A stretch of 64,000 nucleotides of DNA from Lepas anatifera. Lineage: Eukaryota; Arthropoda; Thecostraca; Lepadidae. Position 1 is the stretch's first letter, and the number at the start of each line of letters is the position of its first letter. The notes below the pieces were generated by a model that saw nothing but the letters and a program-made list of their open reading frames with translations, was not told the DNA's origin and searched no databases. A program made the translations under genes and the position numbers. The DNA lies in the NCBI GenBank assembly GCA_034440635.1, contig JAOTON010000941.1, forward strand, positions 248,001 to 312,000. Reading direction: 5' to 3'. Below, piece by piece: positions 36,233 through 48,800 of the stretch.

Positions 36233-37025
36233 ATTGGTATTGTCCTTAGGGTGCGTTATCAATGTTAACCCTATGGACATATCTTGTGAAATATCTCGTA
36301 AAGTAACGTGGCTATCGTCGTGATTTTTCAACGAAGTAGATGATAAGTGTATCTTTACGGGTTTCTATTTTGCCTGCATATTTCTAGTTTTGACACTTAA
36401 ACGTTATTTTTAAATTTCTCAAACTTAAAGTTTGATAACTTTTACATTTGTAATCATTGAAATAGTTTGGGTGGGTTGTTCTAGTGTCTCAAACTCTGTT
36501 GTCTTACTTTTGAATTTTGTCTCATAAGAAAGATATAAAGCTGAAATTTGAAGCATTTTCCGAAAATTCAGGGCAAAATCGGGAAACGGAACAACGAGTT
36601 TTGGGCTATTCTTCTGTACATTCCTATACAAATTCAAAACAAAAAGGCTCGCGAAAAAGTTATTTCAGTTTTATAAAACTTTTCCAATAGATGGCGCTGG
36701 CGGTACCGGATTGATGGTGGGCGGTGTGGCGGTCTGTTCTTCTGTTTTGGTGAATGGACGGGAGCAGTGGCTAGCTAGAAATATGTAAGTAGTTAAAGCA
36801 GAGAAACTGCAGTTGAGCAAGTGAAGATATTCACGATGTTGATGGAAACATTGAACAAAATGAGAGCGTGTAGCCTGGTCCCCCTTGGCTACGCCACTGG
36901 CTACGGACACCTGTTTACCGGCGTGACCGGTGCCTCTGCGCCTCGGGCGCGCCAGTCCGTGGCAGCCGACTGAGGACGGATCCGCTGCCGAGGTCCTGCT
37001 GAGGGACAAAGACGTCTCCATTGAG
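36233..37025. other. no recognisable gene
   Basis: An AT-rich part at 36240-36680 (starts TTAGGGTGCGTTATC, a word also found inverted near 43800), then mixed sequence with a 116-codon minus frame lacking motifs. Confidence 0.35.
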
Positions 37026-37384
37026 CAGTGTCGGATCTAGCCGGTCGGTTGGGGGGCAAACCAAAGTCGCAACAAAAACGTCACGCGGTGAAAATGTTGC
37101 CGCAATATAACTTGACGGCGGTTTTGGATACCCGGGTGAAGGCAAAAGTCACGGGTGAGATTGGCCAGATGCTTTTTTGCTATCCATAGCCCTATTTACA
37201 CTAGTTATTTCTGTTTGAAACTTAAGGTTAAAGCAACAAAATCTCACTTATGAACTCAGAAGGAGCCGGGGCAAAAAGAGGTCGATCGCTTGGGGGGGGC
37301 ACAAAAACATAGTTTTACCCCGGGCTTTTCCGTTTGGGGAGGGGGGCAAATGCCTGTTTCCCCTCCCCTCTGGATCCGCCACAG
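37026..37384 (-). mobile_element. G1: hAT-like MITE
   Basis: CAGTGTCGGATCTAGCCGG start and CTGGATCCGCCACAG end, 359 bp. The flanks CCATTGAG and CCATAAAG agree at 6 of 8 positions, a decayed 8-bp target duplication. It shares the interior with G2 and G3 (AAAGC-CGGGG-AAAACTATG, GATCGACCTC). Confidence 0.7.
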
Positions 37385-38000
37385 CCATAAAGTTTGCATT
37401 GAATTTGACTACCGTGTTTTCAAATCAAATATTTGAAATGGGAGGCGGGAGGGGTTGAATATGAAGGCATTGAAACAAAAAAGGGGACTTACCCTAACTA
37501 ATATTACATGATCCCGGGCATCAAAACTTTTTTCGGTTTTTACCACTCCAACATTCAGTAGTTTCAGCAAGGTGTTCTCTAATTGGATCGATGATCTAAA
37601 CAAGGGAGGGGTGAACTACAATGCTGTGTCAATGAGCTTTTGTCTTTGAAAAAACTGCCAAGAATCTATAAGGGTGCATCGTACCTGCTCGTACCCAGAA
37701 GTGAAATCTAGGAGCTGATGTTTCATCATTATAAGCCAGCCTAAAAATTTGCTGTCCCGCAAAAACCATGATCAGTGCTCCTAAAAATCACCAAACTGAG
37801 CTCCAAAACGTCAGACTTCACCCGACCGATTATCCGGTTATGATTGATGATATTTTGCTAACTTCTGCATTCTACTGCCGAGAAAAGTAGCAACTTGTCG
37901 TATGAAAGAATATTGTGATAATAATACGAAAATGGCTAATTCGGACTTGCAGGTGTCCCCCAGGAAAAAATATATCAGAATTGTTAATGACTAACCAAAC

Positions 38001-38045
<45 letters not shown>

Positions 38046-41000
38046 AGACAAAAGGCCGATGGGAGCATTTATCACTACAGGGAAGCCTCACTCAGGAGAT
38101 GATTTTTACGTCGAAAGCAGCCGAAGTGTAGCCCAAACCAAAATTCGGATTATTTAATGGGGTTTGTGTTTCAAACCAAAAAAATTATGTCTAAGTTTTA
38201 TATAAACGCAAAGTGAATAAAATAAATAAACTTTGAAATTGGGCAGGGGAAGATATTGGGACAACGCTTTTCAGTTATCACACATTTGTATTAACAAAGA
38301 AGTATCGTTAAAAACATGAATGGAGTTAAGAAGTTTCGTTAAAAATATAAATGCAGTTTTCGGAATCTTAACTAAATTTTTACATTGCAATTGCTGTAAT
38401 TTCCCAACAATAAGATTGACTAATAAAGCATGCATAACATGATCAGAGGGACTGAGCATCATACTTAGCCGATGGCTGCCACATGGTGTTAGGTTTTTGG
38501 ACCCCGAAACCGTCATTATGTGCAGATCCTACACTGTCAGTGTCATGGATGCGATGTTATGCCCATGCAACAACACCGAAAATCATGGATCTGTCGATGT
38601 TACCCTTGTTCTAATTGATCCCATAGATCCGACGGAGAGAAGCTTGTTCTTTGTGACATACAAAGAAGATTCAGCACAAAGTCGTAATTTGTCAAATGTA
38701 TTCCTGCGTTCACTTCCTTGTTTTCGGTCGTAAGCTCACTCCTTCTGATGACCAAATTTCAAGCACGTTCTTTCTTTCAAGTCGTACCTTCTCTTGTGGA
38801 CCAGTGAGGGTAACAGACAGGCTAGAATCACAAACAGAGCCTCAGGTGAGACTAGGCCAATTAACTTCCAGCAAAAATGTATATTTTGTTTTTAACGGAT
38901 TTGGGGGCACAGGACATGTTTAAAAGTATTTAACAAAAATGGGTCAGAATCTGGTTAACTTTCCGATTTGCCGTGGAAAATGTAGTGTCAGAGTTGAAAG
39001 CTGAAGGTGTATGGTGTCTCTTACTTTCTGGCCAGTTACGACCTGCCTGGCCGAAGCTGGATGGCGCACATTGTTTGTTGCATGCCACCAGACAATATGA
39101 GCCTTCATGAGTCTACTAACATATGAAATGCTGAGGAGTTGATGTTTTGATAAGCAATATGGCTTCATATTCTGCACACTTTTGTTTAAAATGAGTGTCC
39201 CCGCAAATTTTTCATTATTTGGTTCATTTTGGACATCCGTTCAAAATTTCGTCATTATCAGGTCACCGTCTACGGTCGAAAAATCAGCCTGAAGTAAATT
39301 TTGCATAATCGCAGCTCATCAAAAATCGTACCGGAAGGCTACGTGAGTGTATTTTTGAAATAGAATTGACATAATCGAGCATTCTAAACCTATTTAAAGT
39401 ACAAATGAAGATAGGCTGTGCGTTACATTGCATTTGATTTGCGTCAAATATCCTAGTAGACCCAAGAAGGTGTTTTTACCGACGTAAGCTGTGTGCAATG
39501 GCAAGGAGAGGTGGTTGATAGGGAACGATCTTGAGGGAGGTTTATGCCGAATTAGCCCGCTTGAATCCTGTTCGTACTTTTAGGTACATAAATAAGCGAT
39601 TTCTGGGGACATGTGGAAATTGATTGGCCTATGATAACTAGAAGCAAAAGCCGCCTCGGAGATCTGTCTCAACGAGTGAAAGCCCAAAAATTAGGCCTCG
39701 GCGTCAGCTAAAATATATGGAAGCCTTCTTCATTTGCTGCCCATCATCCTCCCTCAGCAGAGCAAAACTTCCCAAGGCGCCCGAGGTTCTAGAATACGAC
39801 CTTACCAATAGCAGGGAATGGAGACACTACTGCTACCAGCACAAGTGTAAGTGTGAATACATTTTGAGCCATGACGTTCACGAAGTATACCTAACTGCAA
39901 AGGAACTTGCTACGGCTGCTGGATGGAAAATTTTGCTGACAAAGAACAGAGTGGGACGGTGACGCTCAGAAAAAATGAAAGACGCGCTCAGTATGCTGGA
40001 TAATATTTGGGATGTTTCAGCGCCCCACTCCGCAGTGTCTCAAAACTGGTTTTGCACTGGGGTACTGAGTGTAGAATTCATGTTGGAAAATATAGCAGGC
40101 GAGTAAAAAGTCCAAACACTATACTATTGTGGGATCTATTTGAAACTCGATTACATTCCTTACTTAAGCTTCGCACATTTTCATCAAAATTCCACACTAG
40201 ATGATTTTGTATACACTAGGATTGTTGAACTATGCCAACGAAAATCCAGTGAGTAAGAAAAAAGTGAATGGGAAATTCAGAGCGCCTGGGTGTCACTCTC
40301 CACTAATCATTCTAGGATTTATATCACTGTGCCTCCATCGCCATGGTCAAGGATAACACTCTCCCTTCATCAGAATACAAACGGTAGAGCACTAGGCTCT
40401 ACCAATATCAGCAAGACCCATTTCGGGTCGCCATGAGCTGGAGTGATAAGAACTTTCAGGAAAAAAACGGCGTATGTCCCGGGAGCAGAGTGCTCGTGAC
40501 GACGACCGCAGAGCAGAAATCCACTCAACTAGTGTGTCCCCATAGTACACTCTTCATAAAGAAAGGCAAACAAATGTGTGAGTCAGATTTCTGTGTCATA
40601 TATGCCAGCACCTGTTATCGCCGATGCTGCTGACTAGAGTCACTTTTGAGTAGTCATATGAGGACTTGTGTTTCCCGTTCCTTAGTCCATCAGCTTTATC
40701 GCATTCAATGTTCCAAATTTTCGACCGGTAAACTCTCTTCACTCTCGTTGCTTGAAGCTCATGCCGGATGTGATTTTTTTGCTGCTGATGGTGCCACTTC
40801 ACTATTCTTTTTAGCAAAATATCCGTGTATTTTGCTTGTGATTTATACTTATATTTTTATCCTCTGGCACGTTACGGTGCTTTCTGTGTCTTTAGACTCC
40901 ATGAAGGTCATCCTTGAACCTGTAAATTACCAGAAAGAACTTTATCGCCCAATTGAACTATGGCTATCCCTGAAATAGTCACGACACGCCTTGAAAGGTG

Positions 41001-42352
41001 CGGGGAAGGGGATGTTGCATCACCTCCTAATGCTTGCCGAATATTTTAGAAACGTCGTTCAGGTCAATAAAATATAGAGAATAGGTATATAGACTATATA
41101 GACTATAGAGAATACGTATATGGAATATGGACTATAGAATACGTATTGTGCGTGTTTTCCACCAACTTACCTTTAGCTCTTAACACCAGGGAACTATGGT
41201 CTGATGACTGGAGGGATGTGATGGTAATTTGGACGTCAGACACGTTTTCCACAAATCTTTCACGGTTCCGCTCCTCATAAAAGAAAAAAAAAACAAAAAA
41301 TCCAAAGTCTCATAATAATGATGTGTGTGACTCCATTGAATCACATCAATGCTCACTCTAAGTCAGAGCTGAGGGGCTATCGATAAATTACGTAACACAT
41401 ATCCTAATAATTTTAACCCCATGGTAACCTTCTTAGGCCCTGTTGCAAAGTCTATCAAAACGGTTGCTGATTTCCCATCCCCTTCTGTTTTCCTGATGTA
41501 CTTTATGGATGGTCTCTTATATGTTTCGGAGACCATCCTTCGATACTGGCCTGAGTCAGAGCCGATAACTTAGGAGACTGCTTTCAATACATTACAAAGG
41601 CTTTGGTTTATCTTGAACTGATGTAGTCAGTAAGGGTCTGGACGGGATTGAGACCGTACATGTGTATTGTCGATTACATCACAAACTATCCTGCAATCAC
41701 AACTACCTATCGATCACAGTGAGGACAACTCCGCACATGCTCGAGGGGTAGAACGCCCCCCTCTCCGAGAACCAGAACAATGTTGCACAATAAATATATT
41801 TGGTAAACACATGGACCTGTGCGCCTCAGGGTTCGGTGGATGAGCGAGTCCGTGAGCCCTGCGCAAACGCACGCCCGAGGCGGGGGACCGCCACGAGGCG
41901 GGGGATCCCTAAGATACACCAAGGCGGTCACAAATGAGGGACACGCGGCCCATATGTCATGTGTATGTGCGTGTGTGTGTACGCACGGGAAATGACGAAC
42001 CACCAACGTAAGGCGGGCCGAGAATATAATGCTAAAAACAATAGCGTTCAAAAGTAGACACAATAAATTTACAAAGTCAGGACACTCCGTTTATAGAGGG
42101 AATGTAATGTGACGGGGTATGAGTTAGGACCTCGTTTTTTAGATTTTTGTCGGGATGGAAGAAGGTTGTCCTTTTTCCCATTTCCCTGAGGTTGTCACGG
42201 AAAAAAGTAAACAAGGATGTTATGGGAATATACAGGATTTATCATTCATCATTGTGCTGATATATTTTCCAGGACGGAAAAGGACTAGCCGAGTTTGGGA
42301 GGATGAAAGAGGGTCTACAAAGTTTGGTCACTAAAACTGACGAAGTGGGAAA
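37385..42352. other. mostly unique sequence without a recognised gene
   Basis: Contains (GA)n at 38001-38042, a GTATATAGACTATA short repeat near 41090-41150 and a GT-rich patch near 41965. An 82-codon plus frame at 39717-39962 and one of 78 codons at 38497-38733 are protein-like in composition, but I do not recognise them and see no splice or polyadenylation support. Confidence 0.35.
38001..38042 (+). repeat. (GA)n microsatellite
   Basis: About 40 bp of AG dinucleotides; the RE and SL repeat frames across it are shadows. Confidence 0.95.
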
Positions 42353-43379
42353 TTAAACCGCGCCCCACCGGGGTCCGGCGCCACCTTCGCCCCACGGGGG
42401 GCATCGATGGCCCCTCCCTCTAACTCCGAAAATATGGGCGTTAGCGCAAATCTGCAAAGTGCACTAGAAAGCTCGCGTGATTTCAGTAAGAAACTACTTC
42501 ACATGTTTTAGTGCTCAGGTCAATGGTTTGACCTCCAGAGGTCAAATTAGGTCAAGATCGGCTATTTTCACTCAAGTATGCAATGCTTAAGCAAACTGGG
42601 CATAACTCTTATGCCATTAGAGCTATTGAGGTCTGGTAAAGTACATTTGATAGGAAATTGCCAGTACTTTTTCCGCTATGTCAACGTTAAGACCTCCCGC
42701 CAGTGGTTTGACCTCCAGACGTCACCTCGTGACCTAATATGACCTGAGGTCACGAAAGGTCAGAAAGTGACCTTGCCGTATATCAAATGAAAGCTAGTGA
42801 CAAGACAAACACGATGGTGTTTTTCAGCGCTCTAGCTTAATTAGGTCAAAAGTTATTGTCAAAATACTGTTTTTGACCCCTAATGACTTTGTATGACCTT
42901 GGAGAGGTGAAAGGGCAAATGTGGCCCCTGGAATCCGTGAAAGAGTGTCAAAGAACGCTTTTCTGATCAAACCGAATATTTTCAATCGTTTTTGTGACTT
43001 TTAGATCATAAGGCAGCTTTTCCCATGCTTTTTCAATGGGAGAGGTCACCTCGTGACCTGACCTCAGGGAACGAATTCGAAAAATCCCAGATATAAACCT
43101 TGTAGACCCTGAAGGGGTCATGAAGTGTAGGAAGTTTCAAATCGATCGACTTTGAAATGTAGCTCTTACAGAGCTCTAAAGTTGAAGTGAGGTGACCTTG
43201 GTTGACCTCGTCTGGTGACCTGACCTTGGGTCACCCGGGGTAAAAATTTCATTGATGGTGGGAATACGATGCAGTGAGAGGTAGAGCCCTCAACCACGGT
43301 GCTGCGCCTCATCGTTTTTCTGTTATCCCGGAAAAACCTTAGGGGGGGCATCGATGGCCACCGGTGGGGCGAGGGTTAA
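42353..43379 (-). mobile_element. C3: full-length C-family TTAA MITE
   Basis: 1027 bp from TTAAACCGCGCCCCACCGGG to GGTGGGGCGAGGGTTAA. Near-complete reverse match to C2, including the doubled CGCCCCAC word in the first 50 bp. Frames at 43166-43351 and 53549-53734 are the same repeat shadow. Confidence 0.85.
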
Positions 43380-44302
43380 CGGATCCTACAGCTGACTAGC
43401 TGCTAACTGACGCAAATAGCGTAGCCAATCCACAGCCATGCTTGAACTGTCATTTGGCTAGCTTTGGTCCATCTCAGGTGACAGTGGTGCGAGCCGCAAC
43501 CGCTTTCTCATTTAGAGAAATCAATACATTTGCCCAATACCATTCTACCCTCTGAAAAATACTGGACCCGCCTCTGCTAGGACACCTGTTACTGTGACCC
43601 GTCTGACCTTGCCCGCAGTGGTTCTTTGTCACCTGAAGGGTCGTAATGCGTGGAATGCGCAGCGTACTACGGTTTACAACCGACGTGTCACGTGGGCGAT
43701 ATGTGTATCAATATGAATGAACGAATGACCTGACTTCTGTTGTTGGGGACACAGGGTATTAGTTCTGACGGGTCATGTCGTGTGGTGCATGTGTCGAGGG
43801 TAACGCACCCTTAAGAAACCTAGATCAAGTTTTTATGGCATTTGTACATAGAAGCATACAGGTAAAATTTCGTCTTTAAAAAAGACATGCAAGTAGGTAT
43901 GGTCAAAATGCCTAAGGCTATAATTTTCAACCCGTAAATCAGGGAAAAAATTAATACGAAAATCGTCATCAGCTCTATCAATAGCCCCCCTGACAAAAAA
44001 TACACCGAAATCTGCAACATGAGGGTATCATCGACTTGTCGATTTGTCGTGGAATGCCCCTTTGGTTGTATTGCCATCAGTGCAGCTACTATCCTGCTGG
44101 CCCGACAGCAGCGCGCGGGAAATCAATACCTCCTCCGTTGTGAGCCAGTCACCAAGGGTGTAGAAACAGGGCAACTAGGCTTCTGAGGCAGACGACACAT
44201 TTGCATTATTCATGGTGCGTGACTGTGACAAAATCAGATTCTGGTTGAATGGTCTAAACTCAAGTTACATGTTTTCGAATGCATACCGCTGTCACAATTG
44301 GG
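43380..44302. other. no recognisable gene; MITE-like fragment
   Basis: GATTTGTCGTGGAATGCCCC at 44039-44058 is nearly shared with 29027-29050, suggesting a small element end. The start GGTAACGCACCCTTAAG near 43800 is inverted relative to 36247. Confidence 0.3.
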
Positions 44303-44690
44303 GTGTTCCATCACAAATCGACCAGACACCACCTGGATTGTACATAGCATAATCTCATATTTCGTTCCACCTTCGTACACAGGGTTATCAGTGGTGTAGA
44401 ATTCAGATTTGAAAATATTTATTTTCTCAAAACCCGGGTTTTGGAGTTACAGCTTGCTAAAAATTGTGAAAATCCATGTTTTTGGAAAAAATGGCGGCAT
44501 GCAATCATTATTTTTTGTGTAGATCTTCGTTATGGATCCTGATTAAAAATGTAATTGTATTTAAAATTACATTGTCCAGCTTTGATAATTTAGTTTTTCA
44601 AAATAACTATTTTAAGTTTTTTAAATTTGTATTCAACCTTTGAAACAATAAGTGTGGCAAGAGATTCACCTTAAAATGATGTACTGTTAA
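44303..44690 (+). repeat. E-family interspersed repeat, copy 2
   Basis: Matches 1118-1530 throughout with scattered substitutions. It stops shortly before the LINE remnant. Confidence 0.65.
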
Positions 44691-44740
44691 AATTGAATTG
44701 AAAAAAATTGGAAAAAATTGAAGCCAAAGTTTAAAGTTGA

Positions 44741-44768
44741 AGCCCGATATCTTCGCGGATATCGGGCT
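44741..44768. repeat. 11-bp-stem palindrome at the LINE break
   Basis: AGCCCGATATC at 44741-44751 pairs with GATATCGGGCT at 44758-44768 around TTCGCG. It spans the exact point where LINE similarity ends, so it looks like a short fold-back copy made at the break. Confidence 0.7.
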
Positions 44769-45451
44769 GCAATGGCAGTCATCACCTCAAGAGAGTTCCT
44801 AAACAGATGTGAATCACCTGGGGCACAATAAAGAACACACACGAGTAATTTGGGTGTCGTGCTGATCTCGATGACCAGCGACTCCGTTCCGTCAGTCTGT
44901 AAGTCTTCTCTCCTCGTGGAAGGAAGCCTTCTGGCAATAGCGCACGCAACTCCCCCCGCGTGAGTTGGCCTGTCTCTTCTGTACCATGTGTGGTCCGGTA
45001 ATGCCGACTGTAGTTCCTCTGTTCCTACCGACTCGTACAGCCAGGTTTCAGTCCAAGAAATGATATCGTATTTCTCAAGCTCTGTCGAACATGCCCTGAG
45101 TATGCCTAGTTTATTCCGTATGGAACGGACATTTTGAGTGATAATACGGAGTGTTTCTGTTTTTGCTTGAGGAGGTCCGGGATTCACCTCTACGTCTTCC
45201 GCTATAAGCAGTCGCGTCACATTAAAAGTTGAGGTAGAATTCGTGCTGTGCTTTACTGCACTATGAAAAACATGGGGGTGCGCCCCAGCCTCTCTGTTCC
45301 TGGGTTCGCCACTGCCGGGGCAGCCACACGCCCGAGGGCATGTTGTCCATTCCGTCCCGTCGCTAATAGAACCAGCAAAAGCCAGAGATGCATTGAAAAA
45401 TACGGATGCATGAAGTATTGAACCGCCACTCTCGCAGTCGATATATTTCAC
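44756..45451 (-). pseudogene. LINE ORF2 N-terminus with 2A-like peptide and APE endonuclease
   Basis: The minus frame opens just after a TGA at 45456-45458 with no ATG, so the true start is unknown. About residues 78-93 read NVTRLLIAEDVEVNPGP: the DxExNPGP consensus of 2A ribosome-skipping peptides lies at 45173-45196. 2A-like sequences are known in some APE-type non-LTR elements. The endonuclease follows: LRIITQNVRSIRNKL (catalytic Asn), SWTETWLYE (catalytic Glu), YRRDRPTHAGGVACAIA. It stops at RYP (44756), before the GDFN and SDH blocks, and no RT follows. The segment YRRDRPTH onward matches 21504-21720, so it is the same LINE family. A Cys-rich region precedes the 2A motif. Truncated and dead. 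Confidence 0.85.
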
Positions 45452-45490
45452 CGCTCAGACGGCGCGCTTAACCACTCGGCCACTGTCGCG
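45405..45490 (-). other. tRNA-like sequence (Leu/Ser type), decayed
   Basis: The minus strand reads A box TGGCCGAGTGGTTA (45469-45482) and, about 50 nt later, GGTTCAATA (45416-45424), spacing that fits a long-variable-arm tRNA. T-stem and acceptor pairings do not hold. It overlaps the upstream edge of the LINE frame. It could be a tRNA pseudogene or a SINE head. Confidence 0.4.
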
Positions 45491-45709
45491 TTAGCTGCGG
45501 CGGGCAATAGCTTTTAGCGCTCGTGGCCTGGCGAAATCTGGGCAAGGATTCTGAAGCTTGGTGACTGCTAGGACACCCTGGCCAACACAGAGCCGGCTCT
45601 AATTTACATATACCGGATGGGTACAGCTTGAACAATGTTACACAAAGACTAAGGCACCACCAGAGACCTTCTTCACCATAGGTTGCAGCAGATTGCCGCG
45701 TAGTTCTTG

Positions 45710-45775
45710 CAGTGACGGATCCAAGGGGGCCCAGGGGGCCCGGGCCCCCCTTAGCTCCGAAGCGCCTCAGTATAG
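45710..45775 (+). mobile_element. hAT-like terminus (CAGTGACGGATCC)
   Basis: CAGTGACGGATCCAAGGGGG is followed by GGCCC repeats, like the CACTG end at 59107-59126 in reverse. No far end or 8-bp duplication was found. Confidence 0.4.
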
Positions 45776-45780
45776 CTTAG

Positions 45781-45813
45781 CTCATATCGGGCGCCTTCGG
45801 CGCCCGATATGAG
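45781..45813. repeat. perfect 15-bp-stem hairpin
   Basis: CTCATATCGGGCGCC, loop TTC, then its exact complement GGCGCCCGATATGAG. No T run follows. Confidence 0.85.
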
Positions 45814-45899
45814 CGGCGCGCCTGTACCCATTTCGTACGCCAAGGTGGTAGATACCACTTATTCCGCTTGAATTAACACATAGTCCTTAAAACCATGGC

Positions 45900-48800
45900 A
45901 AAGCGCCTCTGCCCAAGCACTAGACGCCTTTAGTGGTCTTTTGCGCCCCAGTAAAATGTTGAAGATGAAATTTAGAAAGCTAACAAAAGCGCCCCGGCAA
46001 AGAAAAGGCGCCACTAGATAGCAGAATTGCGCCATGGGGAACTAATGCACCCCTGAGTAGCCTAGGCACCCCCTGGATGAAGCGCCCTACGGATATCATA
46101 TGCGCCCTTGGCTAGGAAAGGCGCCCTTGGCAGCAAAGGCAAATCTTGGTAACATAGCGTCCCTGGACAGCATAAGCGCCCCTTAGATAGAAATAGGCGC
46201 TTTAGGAAAATAAAATGCTCACCTTGGGTAGAAGAAGTGCCCTTTGATAGCCTAGGCGCCCACTGGAAAAAGCGCCCTACGGATGTCATATGCACCCTTG
46301 GATAGCAAAGGCACCCTGGACAGCAAAGACAACCCTGGATAACACAAGTTCTGTGGACAGAAAAGGTGCCCCTGGGTATCAAAGGCGCCCCTAGGAAGGC
46401 ACACCTTCGATAGAAAAGCCGCCTTTGGATAGCCTAGGCGCCCCCTGGATGAAGCGCCCTACGGATACAATATGCGCCCTTGGCTAGGAAAGGCGCCCCT
46501 GGGCAGCAAAGGCAAATCTTGGTAACATAGGTTCCTTGGACAGCATAAGCGCCCCTTAGATAGAAGTAGGCGCTTTAGGAAAATAAAATGCTCACCTTGG
46601 GTAGAAGAAGTGCCCTTTGATAGCCTAGGCGCCCACTGGAAAAAGCGCCCTGCGGATGTCATATGCACCCTTGGATAGCAAAGATAACCCTGGATAACAT
46701 AAGTTCTGTGGACAGAAAAGGTGCCCCTGGGTAGCAAAGGCGCCCCTAGGAAGGCACACCTTCGATAGAAAAGCCGCCTTTGGATAGCCTAGGTGCCCCC
46801 TGGATGAAGCGCCCTACGGATACAATATGCGCCCTTGGCTAGGAAAGGCGCCCCTGGGCAGCAAAGGCAAATCTTGGTAACATAGGTTCCTTGGACAGCA
46901 TAAGCGCCCCTTAGATAGAAGTAGGCGCTTTAGGAAAATAAAATGCTCACCTTGGGTAGAAGAAGTGCCCTTTGATAGTCCAGGCGCCCACTGGTTAAAG
47001 CGCCCACGGATATCATATGCACTTTTGGATAGCAAAGGTGCCACTGGACAGCAAAGCCAACCCTGGATAACACAAGTGCTGTGGACAGCAAAGGCGCCCC
47101 TGGATAGCAAAGGCGCCCCTAGGAAGGCACCCCTTTGATAGTAAAGGTGCCTTTGGATAGCCTAGGCGCCCCCTAGATAAACTAGGTGCCTGAGAAGGAA
47201 AATGAGCGCCCCATTGGAAAGTTCAGGCTCCACCTGTATAGCATAGATGTCCCTTATCCATCTTCAGCTACCCTGGATTGGAGCAGCGCCCCTCAAGAGC
47301 AAAGGCGCCGCTGGACAAAAAGGCGTCTCCGTATATCGAGGGCACTCCTAGATAATATTTGCACCTCTTACATAGAAATAGGCACTTCAGGGAAAGTGAA
47401 AGGTGGCCTTTGGTTAGGGCGGCACCCTTGGACAGCCGAGGCGCCCTTTGCATAAAGCGCCCTACATATATCAAATGCACCCTTGGATAGCAAATGCTCC
47501 CTGGACAGCAAAGTTAACTATTCTTGAAATAGATGATCTGGACAGCATAGGCGGCCATGGATAAACTAGGCGCCTGATAAAGAAAACAAGCGCCTCACCT
47601 GAGAGTACAGGCGCCTCCAGGATATCATAGGTGTCCCTTTCCATCTTCAGCTGCCCTACTGTCTATGGTTGGCACACCTGTCCGACAGTCGCGCGCTCTG
47701 TTACAGGGCTCAAGCGCTCAATTTGAGCATGGACTGCCTTTAACCACATTTCATTAACCTATAACTGAAGTCTTAGTGCTCCATCGCTGCAACCGGGTGC
47801 CTTTTTCAGTATGTGCGCCCCACTTCCGAGAACGCTGCCCTCAGCAACCAGCAGTCCTCCCCGCTCAGCAGATGAGCGCCTCTTTTTGATAACTAGGCAC
47901 TTTATTTCAGTGTTCAAATGCCTTATTTCAAAATTTTTATTCTCCATCTATTTTGGGCTCCTCCTGGATTGCAGAGGCGCCCCAAGTGTAAAGGCGCCCA
48001 TGGATAGAAAAGTGCGCCCCATGTTTGCAAAGGCGCTCCAAGATAGCATATGCACCCCTTAGATGGAAATAAGCACTCCAGGAAAGTAAAATGCTCCATT
48101 TGGGTAGCAAAGGTGCCCCTTAACAGCGAAGGCAGCCCTAGATAACAAAGGTTCCCTGGACAGCATATGTGCCCTTGAATAAACTGGTGCCCGGAAGGGA
48201 AAAATAGCGCCTCACCGGAGACAAAAGCACTCCAGGATAACGTATGGGCATGTATTTCAATCATGTCTGTGATTAAAAAATACACCTAGACAGCCTATGC
48301 GCCCCTGGATAGAAAGACACCCCTGGGCAGTAACGGCGCCCCTGGAAAGCAAAAGTGCGCCCCTGTGGAGAAAAAGCCGCCTCCTGAATAACCTAGGCAC
48401 CGCCCCCAAAATATCAGATGCCCGTGGATAGAACAGATTGCCTTGAATAAAACAGAGGCCCTGGATAGTAAAGGCACCCTTTGATAGCATAAGCGTTCTT
48501 TAGCAACAATATGGGCGCTACATGAGCTCAAGGTTCACGCGCACCTAAGCCCAATAATAGAGCAATCAATCGATGCCAAAGCACTCCTTAAAGCACGGAC
48601 GCCAAACTTCCTAAGAAGTAAAGGCGCCTCTGGGTAGCAAAGGCGACCCTCGACAGTGGTGTAGGTATTCCTGAATAACAGCAGCGTCCCTTGATAAGAA
48701 TAGTCCCAAGATGGCACAGGTACCCTACTGATAGGAAAAGCGCCCCTGAATATCAGAGACACCCTCTGAATGAGGTGCCCATGGAGAGCATAAGGGCGCC

